Shown here in pieces: positions 6,010 to 12,942 of a stretch of 15,435 nt of DNA. This DNA comes from JBBQBQ01 sp038317685. Its GTDB lineage: Bacteria > Desulfobacterota > Desulfuromonadia > Desulfuromonadales > DDH964. The notes below the pieces were generated by a model that did not search any database, had not been told where the DNA came from, and saw nothing but the letters and a program-made list of their open reading frames with translations. The position numbers and the translations under genes are program-made. Position 1 is the first letter of the stretch. Each line of letters begins with the position of its first letter. The stretch spans positions 1 through 15,435 of the forward strand of contig JBBQBQ010000065.1 in the NCBI GenBank assembly GCA_038317685.1, in the 5' to 3' direction.

Positions 6010-7278
6010 ATGACCTCCCAGGGTCCTCTCGCCGGCCTGCGGGTCCTCGATCTCTCCCGGGTCCTCGCCGGCCCTTGGGCCGGCCAGACCCTCGCCGACC
6101 TCGGCGCCGAGGTCGTCAAGGTCGAACGTCCCGGCGAAGGCGACGACACCCGCGGCTGGGGTCCGCCTTTCCTGTGCGCCGCCTCCGGGGAACCGACCCG
6201 CGATGCCGCCTATTTTCTATCCGCCAACCGCGGAAAAAAATCGGTGACCATCGACTTCACCCGCCCCGAGGGACAGGAACTGGTACGCCGCCTCGCCGCC
6301 GACAGCGACATCCTGCTGGAGAACTTCAAGGTCGGCGGGCTCGCCAAATACGGCCTCGACTATGCATCGTTGCGGGCGGTGAATCCGGGTCTCATCTACT
6401 GCTCCATCACCGGCTTCGGCCAGGACGGCCCCTACCGCCAGCGGGCCGGTTACGATTTTCTGATCCAGGCGATGGGGGGCCTGATGAGCCTGACCGGAAT
6501 CCCCGACGGGGAACCGGGGGGCGGACCGATGAAGGTTGGAGTGGCGATCGTCGATCTCTTCACCGGCCTCTACGCCGTCACCGCGGTCCTGGCGGCCCTC
6601 ACTGAACGGCAGCGCAGCGGCCTTGGCCAGCAGATCGATCTGGCCCTCCTCGACGTCCAGGTTGCCACCCTCGGCAACCAGGCGATGAACTTCCTGGTTG
6701 CCGGCAACTCTCCGCAACGCCTCGGCAATGCCCACCCCAACATCGTCCCCTACCAGGCCTTCCCGACGGCGGACGGCCACATCGTCCTGGCGGTCGGCAA
6801 CGACGATCAGTTCCGGCGCTTCTGTCAGGTCGCAGCGGTTCCAGAGCTGGCTACGGACGAGCGCTTTGCCTCCAACGCTGGCCGGGTGCGGCACCGCGAA
6901 CTTCTCATTCCCCAGCTGACGACCCTCTTCCGCAGCCGTCCGAGCCGGGAGTGGCTCCTTGCCCTAGAGACGGCCGGCGTTCCCTGCGGCCCCATCAACA
7001 CCCTGGCGGAGGTCTTCGCCGATCCCCAGGTGCTGGCGCGGGGGCTGCGTATCGAACTGGAGCATTCCGCAGCCGGCCGGGTGCCGCTGGTCGGCAGCCC
7101 GCTGAACTTTTCCCGGACCCCGGTTGTCTACCGCCAGGCGCCGCCGCAACTCGGTGAGCACAATGGAGAGATTCTGGCCGATCGCCTCCACCTCACCACC
7201 GCCGAATGCCGGATCCTTGAGGAGGCCGGAATCATCGGCGGCCTCCCGGCCCCCGCCGCTCCGCCAACGGCGGATTGA
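6010..7278 (+). CDS. CaiB/BaiF family III CoA-transferase, SUGCT-like (copy 2)
   Basis: A 422-residue family III CoA-transferase closely related to the copy at 2216-3439; the two align without large gaps and share most motifs. Landmarks are LDLSRVLAGPWAGQTLADLG (13-32), NRGKKS (73-78), GFGQDGPY (135-142), the expected catalytic Asp182 in VDLFTGLYAV, and the IVPYQAF and AVGNDDQF stretches that resemble human SUGCT. The likely reaction is transfer of CoA from succinyl-CoA to glutarate or a similar diacid, giving the substrate of the neighbouring GcdH. AAGGAG at 5999-6004, 5 nt before the ATG, fixes the start; an in-frame extension back to 5947 is just the 9-bp repeat array. The C-terminus carries a short Ala/Pro-rich tail absent from copy 1. 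The next gene starts 16 bp after the stop. Confidence 0.93.
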   Translation: MTSQGPLAGLRVLDLSRVLAGPWAGQTLADLGAEVVKVERPGEGDDTRGWGPPFLCAASGEPTRDAAYFLSANRGKKSVTIDFTRPEGQELVRRLAADSDILLENFKVGGLAKYGLDYASLRAVNPGLIYCSITGFGQDGPYRQRAGYDFLIQAMGGLMSLTGIPDGEPGGGPMKVGVAIVDLFTGLYAVTAVLAALTERQRSGLGQQIDLALLDVQVATLGNQAMNFLVAGNSPQRLGNAHPNIVPYQAFPTADGHIVLAVGNDDQFRRFCQVAAVPELATDERFASNAGRVRHRELLIPQLTTLFRSRPSREWLLALETAGVPCGPINTLAEVFADPQVLARGLRIELEHSAAGRVPLVGSPLNFSRTPVVYRQAPPQLGEHNGEILADRLHLTTAECRILEEAGIIGGLPAPAAPPTAD

Positions 7279-7294
7279 CCGCCGGTAGTCGCTC

Positions 7295-8566
7295 GTGACC
7301 CGCCTCTGGCCCCTCTCCGGCTACCTTCTCTTCGCCTCGATCCTCGCCTCTCTGGCGACCGATCTCTTCCAGATTTCGCCGCTGGCCGCAGGCCTTCCGC
7401 AATGGCTGGTCGGCCTCCTCCTCTTCTCCCGGGTGACCCGCCGGCTGCGGGTACAGAGCCTCGCCCTCGGCGCAATCGGTCTCCTCGCCCTGTGGGTCGC
7501 AACAGTCGACAGCGCTACGCTCCTGACGGCCCTCGCCAAAAATCAGGCGATGATCGCCATGCTCGCCGCGGTCGGCTTCCTGCGCCTGGTGCCCCTGCCG
7601 CCGACCGCCGAAGCGCTCCCACGGGGACGCCGTGCCTTCTGGCTGACGATGTTCGGGGTCCATTGGCTCGGCGCGGTCACCAACCTCTCCTCCATCGTCC
7701 TCTTCGGCGACCGCATGGCAGACCCCAGCGGCCGCCTACAGCCGATCCAAGCGGTCGTCCTCGCCCGCGGCTTCGGCCTCGCCGCCTTCTGGTCCCCCTT
7801 CTTCGTCGCCATGGGAATTTCCTTGAGCCAGGCCCCGGCCGCCCGGCTGATCGTTCTGGTCGCCTGGGGCCTCCCCCTCGCCCAGCTCCTCCTGGCGCTC
7901 AATGCCTGGTTCCTGGGGCGGAGTACCTCGGTCCAGGACCTCGACTTTGCCGGCTATCCCTTCACCCCGGCGACCCTGACCGGACCGTTGTTGCTCGCCG
8001 CCATCGTCTTCGCCGGCCACCTCCTCGTCCCCCGCCTCTCGATCGTCAGCCTGGTCACCTGTGCCGCCCCTCTCTACACCATCATCGCCTATCGGAGGCA
8101 GGTGCCGCTGCAACGCTTTATCGACTACCTCCGTCACGATCTGCCTCGCATGGGTCCGGAGGTCATCCTCTTCCTCGCCGCTGGTCTCCTCGGCACCGGG
8201 GTCACTGCCCTCATCGGCCACTTTTCCCTGACCCTCCCCGGGTCCGGGAACGGTCCGCTGATCGCCAGCCTCGGCCTAGGGGCGATCCTCCTCCTCGCCG
8301 CCGCGGGGATTCATCCGATTGCGGGTATCATCGCCGTCGGCTCGGTGATCGGCCAAGTTGGCATCCCCCAGGACCTGCTGGCATTAAGTTTCCTGATGAG
8401 TTGGGGTCTGGGGGTGATTGTCAGCCCCATCTCCGGCACCAACCTTCTCCTCGCCGGACGCTTTCAGGTTGCCTTCGGTCCGCTCTGGCGCCGCAACGCC
8501 GCCTTCGTCGTCCTAGCCTATCTGGTCTGCTGTCTCTGGCTCTTTCTGGTCGGGTCCTGGGTTTGA
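7295..8566 (+). CDS. Polytopic inner-membrane protein, probable transporter
   Basis: A 423-residue, very hydrophobic protein with about ten or more predicted membrane segments (for instance near 8-24, 35-46, 56-72, 84-98, 115-135, 155-177, 183-205, 228-264, 288-309, 320-353, 363-390 and 402-420). I cannot name the family. Two breaks with conserved-looking polar or proline residues, SPFFVAMG (167-174) in the first half and SPISGTNLLLAG (377-388) in the second, plus GIHPIAG (338-344), resemble the paired re-entrant hairpins of ion-transporter-superfamily carriers such as dicarboxylate and arsenite permeases. This is a resemblance only. The gene starts 16 bp after CoA-transferase copy 2 and is probably cotranscribed, so transport of the pathway's organic acid is a fair guess. 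The GTG start at 7295 has no clear Shine-Dalgarno, so the start is uncertain. No promoter is visible in front of it. Confidence 0.75.
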   Translation: MTRLWPLSGYLLFASILASLATDLFQISPLAAGLPQWLVGLLLFSRVTRRLRVQSLALGAIGLLALWVATVDSATLLTALAKNQAMIAMLAAVGFLRLVPLPPTAEALPRGRRAFWLTMFGVHWLGAVTNLSSIVLFGDRMADPSGRLQPIQAVVLARGFGLAAFWSPFFVAMGISLSQAPAARLIVLVAWGLPLAQLLLALNAWFLGRSTSVQDLDFAGYPFTPATLTGPLLLAAIVFAGHLLVPRLSIVSLVTCAAPLYTIIAYRRQVPLQRFIDYLRHDLPRMGPEVILFLAAGLLGTGVTALIGHFSLTLPGSGNGPLIASLGLGAILLLAAAGIHPIAGIIAVGSVIGQVGIPQDLLALSFLMSWGLGVIVSPISGTNLLLAGRFQVAFGPLWRRNAAFVVLAYLVCCLWLFLVGSWV

Positions 8567-8582
8567 CCGGGGTCTCTCGCCC

Positions 8583-8611
8583 TTGACCACCCCCGCCCCC
8601 GGGGCTACACT
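8583..8611 (+). promoter_or_regulatory. Sigma70-like promoter for the glycine-zipper lipoprotein
   Basis: TTGACC (8583-8588), a 17-bp spacer and TACACT (8606-8611) make a good sigma70 promoter in the 126-bp gap before the lipoprotein gene. The predicted start near 8618 leaves a leader of about 75 nt. This suggests that the lipoprotein is transcribed separately from the upstream catabolic genes. Confidence 0.65.
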
Positions 8612-8692
8612 GACAACTGAAGACCGGCCGATCTGTCCCTGCTCTCCGCATCCCCGACCGGTCACCCACTCACAGCGATGGGGAGGTCCTCC

Positions 8693-9163
8693 ATGAAACG
8701 CCTGATCGTTTTCGTCATGATGTTGGTCCTGGCTCTGGCTGGTTGCGCTCCGCCCGGCGGTCCGAAAGAAGGCGCCGGGACTCTCATCGGTGCCGGCACC
8801 GGTGCCCTGCTCGGCGCCCAGCTCGGCCACGGGACAGGCCGCCTGGTGGCGGTCGCCATCGGTACCATGGCCGGCGCCCTGATGGGCCAGGATATCGGCC
8901 GGTCCCTCGACCGAGCCGACGAACTGGCGATGAAGCAAAACGCCCAATACGCCCTCGAATACACTCCGACCCAGGTCACCACCACCTGGCGCAACCCCGA
9001 CACCGGCCATTCCGGCTCGGTGACCCCGATCGAAACCTATCAGAACAACCAGGGGAATTATTGCCGGGAATATCTCCAGCACGTGGTCATCGGTGGGGAA
9101 AAGCAGCAAGCCTACGGCACGGCCTGCCGCCAGCCGGACGGAAGCTGGAAGATCATCCGCTGA
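8693..9163 (+). CDS. Glycine-zipper outer-membrane lipoprotein (RT0821/Lpp0805-like)
   Basis: A 156-residue lipoprotein. The signal peptide (1-17) ends in lipobox LAGC with the lipidated Cys18. Residues 27-70 form a glycine zipper with Gly spaced regularly (GAGTLIGAGTGALLG, then a second stretch ending GALMGQDIG), a pattern that inserts or packs two helices in a membrane. The C-terminal part, with YCREY (123-127) and QQAYGTACRQPDGSWKI (138-154), matches the RT0821/Lpp0805 (17-kDa surface antigen-like) family; Cys124 and Cys145 could form a disulfide. The molecular function of the family is unknown, with an envelope role presumed. I chose the ATG at 8693 over one at 8678 because GGGAGG (8681-8686) lies between them and the shorter form begins with a normal signal peptide. 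It has its own promoter and ends before a strong hairpin. Confidence 0.9.
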   Translation: MKRLIVFVMMLVLALAGCAPPGGPKEGAGTLIGAGTGALLGAQLGHGTGRLVAVAIGTMAGALMGQDIGRSLDRADELAMKQNAQYALEYTPTQVTTTWRNPDTGHSGSVTPIETYQNNQGNYCREYLQHVVIGGEKQQAYGTACRQPDGSWKIIR

Positions 9164-9197
9164 GGGTGGAACCCACCCGCCCGGAAGAGACCCTCAA

Positions 9198-9233
9198 CGT
9201 AACGGGGGCGGCCATGCGGCCGCCCCCGTTACG
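9198..9233. terminator. Long GC-rich hairpin between convergent genes
   Basis: Arms at 9198-9213 (CGTAACGGGGGCGGCC) and 9218-9233 are perfect 16-bp reverse complements with loop ATGC. The hairpin lies between the lipoprotein stop (9163) and the cpoB stop (9252 on the other strand), the place for a shared two-way terminator. The downstream sequence is not a clean T-tract on either strand (CTTTG on plus, TTGAGG on minus), so it may act as a weaker, Rho-assisted or 3'-end-protecting structure. Confidence 0.75.
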
Positions 9234-9251
9234 CTTTGAAGCTCGGTTTGT

Positions 9252-10046
9252 TTAGTTTCCGCCCCACAGGGCGAGACGATCCCTGGCCTTGGTGGCCTCT
9301 TCCGTTTTGGGGTAGCTTTCGATCACCTTCTTCAGGATCACCTTGGCATTTTTCAGATCACCCAGGGCCTGGAAGGCTAATCCCTGCTTTAACATGGCCG
9401 CCGGTGCTTTGGAATGTTCCGGGTATTTCTGGATCACGTCCTGGAACTGCAGGATGGCGTTCTCGTACTTTTTCTCCCCGTAATAGCCTTCACCGATCCA
9501 GTACATGGCGTTGGCCGCCAGTTCGTGCTGCGGGAAGCGTTTGAGAAAGTCCTGCAGCACCTCCTCGCCCCGCGGATAATCGCCTTTTTTCTGGATCAGA
9601 TCGAGACCCTGCTCGTAAAGGGCCTCAGGGTTCTCCGGAACCGGCGGCGGGGCCGTCGCGACCGCCACCTGGTCGGCCAGCTTGGCAACCCGCCCTTCCA
9701 GGGCTCCCAGCTTGAGCCCCAGGTCGTCGCGCAGCAGGGAGAGTTCCGAGTGCACATCCCGATTCTGCCGGGTGAGGTCCTCGAAACGGCCCCCGATCCC
9801 CTGGTTTTCGACCCGCTGAGTGTCGAAGCTGGCCTGCAAATCGGCCTGCTGACGAGCCAGGGTATCGAGGCGAGCCCGGAGATCCTGCTCCTGATCGCGG
9901 TTGGCCATGGTCCGTTCCACTTCGGCCAGCCGTCGCTTCATTTCCTCAATATCATTCTCCAGCCGCAGTTGGTGCTGGGGAGTGAGACAACCGCCGAGCA
10001 GCAGGACCAGCAGACAGGGGAACAGGCTTCGCCAGAATCGATTCAT
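9252..10046 (-). CDS. cpoB: Tol-Pal-associated protein CpoB (YbgF)
   Basis: A 264-residue envelope protein that in E. coli coordinates Tol-Pal with peptidoglycan synthesis at division. An N-terminal signal ending LLGGC (Cys20) is a good lipobox, so here it is probably a lipoprotein, whereas E. coli CpoB is a soluble periplasmic protein. Residues about 28-135 are heptad-rich (LRLENDIEEMKRRLAEVE and on) and should form the trimeric coiled coil. Three TPR-like repeats follow (about 148-262), with YWIGEGYYGEKKYENAILQF typical of YbgF. A longer frame reaches 10154, but the Met at 10046 begins a proper signal peptide and has GGTGGAG upstream. It is the last gene of the tol-pal operon, 65 bp after pal with a hairpin in between, and is convergent with the lipoprotein gene. 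Confidence 0.95.
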   Translation of the reverse strand: MNRFWRSLFPCLLVLLLGGCLTPQHQLRLENDIEEMKRRLAEVERTMANRDQEQDLRARLDTLARQQADLQASFDTQRVENQGIGGRFEDLTRQNRDVHSELSLLRDDLGLKLGALEGRVAKLADQVAVATAPPPVPENPEALYEQGLDLIQKKGDYPRGEEVLQDFLKRFPQHELAANAMYWIGEGYYGEKKYENAILQFQDVIQKYPEHSKAPAAMLKQGLAFQALGDLKNAKVILKKVIESYPKTEEATKARDRLALWGGN

Positions 10047-10065
10047 GCGCAGGGTCTCCACCAAG

Positions 10066-10096
10066 CACGGAGGCCGCGTCCGCCGCGGCCTCCGTG
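10066..10096. terminator. Hairpin in the pal-cpoB spacer, possible attenuator
   Basis: Arms 10066-10078 (CACGGAGGCCGCG) and 10084-10096 are perfect 13-bp reverse complements around a 5-nt loop. It fills almost half of the 65-bp spacer between the pal stop and the cpoB start. In the direction of transcription (minus) it is followed by GCTTGGTGG, not by a T-tract, so a partial terminator or a 3' stabiliser of the pal message is more likely than full termination. Either would reduce cpoB relative to pal. Confidence 0.6.
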
Positions 10097-10111
10097 AGCT
10101 TTTGGTTGTCG

Positions 10112-10699
10112 TCAGCGAACGACCTTGAATTGGGCTCGGCGATTCTTGGCCCACGCTTCCTCGGTGTGTCCGGGGTCAAGAGGCATTTCCTCACCATAAC
10201 TGATGGTCGTCAACTGCTCCTTCGGCACGCCGAGGGAGGCCAGATATTTCTGGGTGGCCAAAGCGCGACGCTCCCCAAGGGCAAGGTTGTATTCGTCGGA
10301 GCCGCGCTCGTCGCAGTACCCTTCGATGCGCACCTGAAGCCCGGGATTGGTCTTGAGGAATGCGGAGTTGGCGGCCAGAGCCTCCCGTGCCGCAGGGGTC
10401 AGAAGATACTGGTTATAGTCGAAGAAGATGGTCTTCAGGCCGGGTGATGAACCGTTGTTGGCGGCGGCCGCCTGATCGGCTGCACTTTGGTCGCTAACCG
10501 CCTGGGAGCTGACGGTGTTGATCTCCTGGGCCGGCATTTGGGTGGTCGGGGTGGTCTGGGTGGTCGAGGGAGCGACGACGGCGACCGGAGCGGCCGCGGG
10601 GGGAGCAGCCTCCGGCATCGGTTTTTTGGCACACCCGAAAGCCACCAGGGTAACCAGGGCCATTCCAAGCCAACAATTCAGATTCAGACGGTTTCTCAT
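10112..10699 (-). CDS. pal: Peptidoglycan-associated lipoprotein Pal
   Basis: A 195-residue outer-membrane lipoprotein that tethers the outer membrane to peptidoglycan and is recycled to division sites by TolB. A signal peptide precedes Cys23 in VAFGC, a non-ideal lipobox. A long Ala/Pro/Thr-rich linker (about 24-86) leads to the OmpA-type domain (about 88-195) with FFDYNQYLLTPAARE, IEGYCDERGSDEYNLALGE and AWAKNRRAQF. Asp130 and Arg145 are the expected meso-diaminopimelate-binding pair. The common GHxDERG is GYCDERG here, a Tyr at the usual His. AAGGAG 8-9 nt upstream supports the start. A strong promoter lies 90 bp upstream in the tolB-pal gap, which fits the high level of Pal needed by cells. 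Confidence 0.96.
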   Translation of the reverse strand: MRNRLNLNCWLGMALVTLVAFGCAKKPMPEAAPPAAAPVAVVAPSTTQTTPTTQMPAQEINTVSSQAVSDQSAADQAAAANNGSSPGLKTIFFDYNQYLLTPAAREALAANSAFLKTNPGLQVRIEGYCDERGSDEYNLALGERRALATQKYLASLGVPKEQLTTISYGEEMPLDPGHTEEAWAKNRRAQFKVVR

Positions 10700-10788
10700 G
10701 TTTTCCGCTCCTTTAGCACAGGTTCAGGTTCAGGGCGATGGCGAAAGTTCTGTTTTTCCCCTTTGGCAGCGTTCCGGCATATTGGCGA

Positions 10789-10816
10789 ATTATACAGGAC
10801 TGACCGGTAAACTCAA
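10789..10816 (-). promoter_or_regulatory. pal: Internal sigma70 promoter for pal
   Basis: In the 129-bp tolB-pal gap, minus strand, TTGAGT (10816-10811) is followed after 16 bp by a perfect TATAAT (10794-10789). The predicted start is near 10782, giving a leader of about 83 nt before the pal ATG. An extra promoter between tolB and pal would make pal-cpoB partly independent of tolQRAB, as reported for E. coli tol-pal. Confidence 0.65.
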
Positions 10817-10828
10817 CCCTCTAGACCG

Positions 10829-12127
10829 CTACCAGCGTCCCGACCAGGCCGGGTGACTGCTCGAACCTCCCGGCGGGGAGATGCGGCGGCTGCCGCTGCC
10901 ATCGGCGCGCATGACATAGACGGCCTTGGTCTTTCCCTGATCGAAGGAATAGACCAGGAAGCGGCCGTCGGGGCTCCAGCGCGGATGCTCCTTGCTGCCG
11001 GGACCGAAGGTCAGGCGGCGTTCATCGCTTCCGTCGGGGCGGATGGTGTAGAGATCGAAGACCCCCTTTTCCAGGCGACTGAAGGCGATCAGGTCCCCTT
11101 TGGGGCTCCAGGCCGGGGTCGCGTTGTACTTGCCGTTGAAGGTCACCCGCTGCGGGGTCCCCCCGTCGAGGGCGGTGATGAAGATCTGGGGCCCTCCTTG
11201 CCGGTCGGAGACAAAGGCCAGTCGTCGGCCGTCGGGGCCCCAGCTCGGATCGCTGTCGATCCCCCAACTCTGGGTGAGCCGCTTCTCCGCCTGCCCCGAC
11301 AGATCGATCTGGTAGATTTCGGCATTACCGTCCCGGCTCATGGTCAGGGCGATGGCCTGGCCGTCGGGCCGGTAGCGGGCCGAGGCGTTGAGCCCCCGCC
11401 GGGAGGAGATCCTTGCCTCCTGCCCCGAATAGATCTCCTTGCGGTACAGGTCGGGATTGCCGCGCTTGTAGGAGGTGAAGATCAGCTCCTTGCCGACCGG
11501 GGAAAAATCCGGATTGAGGACAATCGAGCGGTGATCGGTGAGGCGCACCGGATCGGCCCCGTCGACCTCCATCAGATAGAGTTCCTTGTGGCCGGTACGG
11601 TTGTCGATGTAGGCGATCCGCGAATTGAAGGGGCCCTCGGTCCCGGTCAGGCTTTCGAGCACCAGATCAGCGAAGGCATGGGCCATGCGCCGGGCATCCT
11701 TGAGCCGACCGACGTAACGCCGTCCGGTCAGAAGCCGCCGGCCGGGAACGTCGAAGAGCCGCGCCTCGACCACCAGCTCCTCACCCCGAACCGAGTAGCC
11801 GCCTTTGATGACGGCGGCGGCACCGAGCATCCGCCACTCCTCGAAATCGACGGCGATACTCACCAGTCCGAGCTTGTCGGCATCCGCGAGAAAGGCCTCT
11901 GGAGCAATCGGCGCGAAGATGCCGGAGAGATCGAGGTCCCAGTTCAAGGCGGAGTTGATGGCGGCGGCGATTTCGGGGTGCGGGACGGCGTCGAGGGGGA
12001 GAAAGGGCGGAACCGCCAGGGGGATGGTCTGCTGGCCAGGGGCGCGGATTTCAATGGCGGCATGGGCCGGGGCGACCCCCAGCAACCCGACCAGGCCGAG
12101 GAAGATCAACAGCAGGAAACGAGGCAT
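10829..12127 (-). CDS. tolB: Tol-Pal system protein TolB
   Basis: A 432-residue periplasmic protein, normal length for TolB. A signal peptide with APAHA cleaves after about residue 23. The N-terminal alpha/beta domain (about 25-165) contains IPLAVPPF and a DLDLSGIF stretch typical of TolB. The C-terminal beta-propeller (about 165-432) shows repeated blades with the family signature: FSPVGKELIFTS, YRPDGQAIAL, WGPDGRRLAFVSDRQG, WSPKGDLIAFSR and WSPDGRFLVYSF. TolB binds Pal through the propeller and TolA through its N-terminus. The ATG is 2 bp after the tolA stop, with TGGAG overlapping the end of tolA, so translation is probably coupled to tolA. Confidence 0.97.
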   Translation of the reverse strand: MPRFLLLIFLGLVGLLGVAPAHAAIEIRAPGQQTIPLAVPPFLPLDAVPHPEIAAAINSALNWDLDLSGIFAPIAPEAFLADADKLGLVSIAVDFEEWRMLGAAAVIKGGYSVRGEELVVEARLFDVPGRRLLTGRRYVGRLKDARRMAHAFADLVLESLTGTEGPFNSRIAYIDNRTGHKELYLMEVDGADPVRLTDHRSIVLNPDFSPVGKELIFTSYKRGNPDLYRKEIYSGQEARISSRRGLNASARYRPDGQAIALTMSRDGNAEIYQIDLSGQAEKRLTQSWGIDSDPSWGPDGRRLAFVSDRQGGPQIFITALDGGTPQRVTFNGKYNATPAWSPKGDLIAFSRLEKGVFDLYTIRPDGSDERRLTFGPGSKEHPRWSPDGRFLVYSFDQGKTKAVYVMRADGSGSRRISPPGGSSSHPAWSGRW

Positions 12128-12129
12128 GG

Positions 12130-12927
12130 CTACTCCAGAAGGTCCTTCAGGTTGAAGACGATCTCTTCGGTGATCCGCCGTCCGGGGGCAAAAGGCAGCT
12201 GCTGCTCCTTGAGGATCGCCCCTTTGACCGAATCGTCGAAGGTCCGGTCACCGGAGGATTCGAGGATGCGGTAGTCGAGAAGGAGCCCTTCCGGCGAGTA
12301 GCGGACCTCGACGCGGGTCTCCAGATCGCGACGCGTCACCTGATACTTGGAAAGACTCCAGCTGGCCTTGAAAAAGGCTTTCAGCCAGGTGAGCTGGTCG
12401 ACCCCGGCCTGGTCTCCCTGCCCCTCGGGCATCCCGACCGGGGTTGCCGCCGGGGCCTGTCGGGTATCCTTGGCGGCGACTTGCGCCAGCTTGCGCATCA
12501 GGTCGATGGTCTCCTCGGTCTGTCGGTAATCCGAAGCTGCCGGCGGCTCTTTGGCCGGCGGCTCTTTGGCCGGCGGCTCTTTGGCCGGTGGCGGCGGCTT
12601 GGCGGCCACGGTTTTCAACGGCGCGGTTTTGACCGGCGGAGGCGAAGGGAGGGGCGTTGGTTTGGCCGGCGCGACTTTGGCTGGGGTCTTCAGCGTCGCC
12701 GGCCGCGCATCGGGTCGGCCGGCCTGGGGCCGGGCCACCGGCCGGTTGAGGAGGTCGACAAAATAAACGGGAGCTCGAGGCGGCGGCCTGCGGGGGAGAT
12801 GGAGTCCGCTCAAAACCAGAACCAGCGAGAGGTGGAGGGCGAAGGATAAAAGCACCAGCCATCCGAAACGCGGTTGGGGATGCATCATCTGCCCTGCCGG
12901 GCGTTTGCGCTTGCGGTTCGTTGCCAT
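12130..12927 (-). CDS. tolA: TolA (TonB C-terminal domain energy transducer)
   Basis: A 265-residue TolA-type protein, much shorter than E. coli TolA (421). A basic N-terminus (RKRKRP) and one membrane helix (about 22-41) carry the Ser-x3-His pattern Ser28/His32 seen in TolA/TonB anchors, which contact TolQR. A Pro/Ala/Lys-rich linker (about 46-130) replaces the long helical domain II and contains three PPAKE repeats. The C-terminal TonB/TolA domain (about 175-265) has VEVRYSPEGLLLDYRILESSGDRTFD and ends in LPFAPGRRITEEIVFNL. Gene order tolQ-tolR-this-tolB-pal identifies it as TolA rather than TonB. Start choice is uncertain: the first ATG lacks a well-spaced Shine-Dalgarno, and Met14/Met15 is an alternative that would remove the basic tail. 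It begins 15 bp after tolR. Confidence 0.9.
   Translation of the reverse strand: MATNRKRKRPAGQMMHPQPRFGWLVLLSFALHLSLVLVLSGLHLPRRPPPRAPVYFVDLLNRPVARPQAGRPDARPATLKTPAKVAPAKPTPLPSPPPVKTAPLKTVAAKPPPPAKEPPAKEPPAKEPPAASDYRQTEETIDLMRKLAQVAAKDTRQAPAATPVGMPEGQGDQAGVDQLTWLKAFFKASWSLSKYQVTRRDLETRVEVRYSPEGLLLDYRILESSGDRTFDDSVKGAILKEQQLPFAPGRRITEEIVFNLKDLLE
12541..12585. repeat. Three exact 15-bp tandem repeats inside tolA
   Basis: Three identical copies of CGGCGGCTCTTTGGC lie head to tail (12541-12555, 12556-12570, 12571-12585), followed by a partial, slightly changed copy. On the coding strand they encode the PPAKE repeats of the TolA linker. The exact identity at DNA level points to recent slippage; each change of copy number alters the linker by 5 residues without a frameshift. 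Confidence 0.9.
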
Positions 12928-12942
12928 CGGTTCCGCGCCGGC

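Noticed and set aside
4848..6605. 585-codon plus-strand frame across gcdH and CoA-transferase copy 2
   Set aside because: It is Arg/Gly/Pro-rich, runs through two real genes in another frame and has no motif.
10853..12274. Long plus-strand frame of 473 codons opposite tolB
   Set aside because: It is antisense to the clear TolB beta-propeller and has no RBS or recognisable motif; its length is a GC-content effect.
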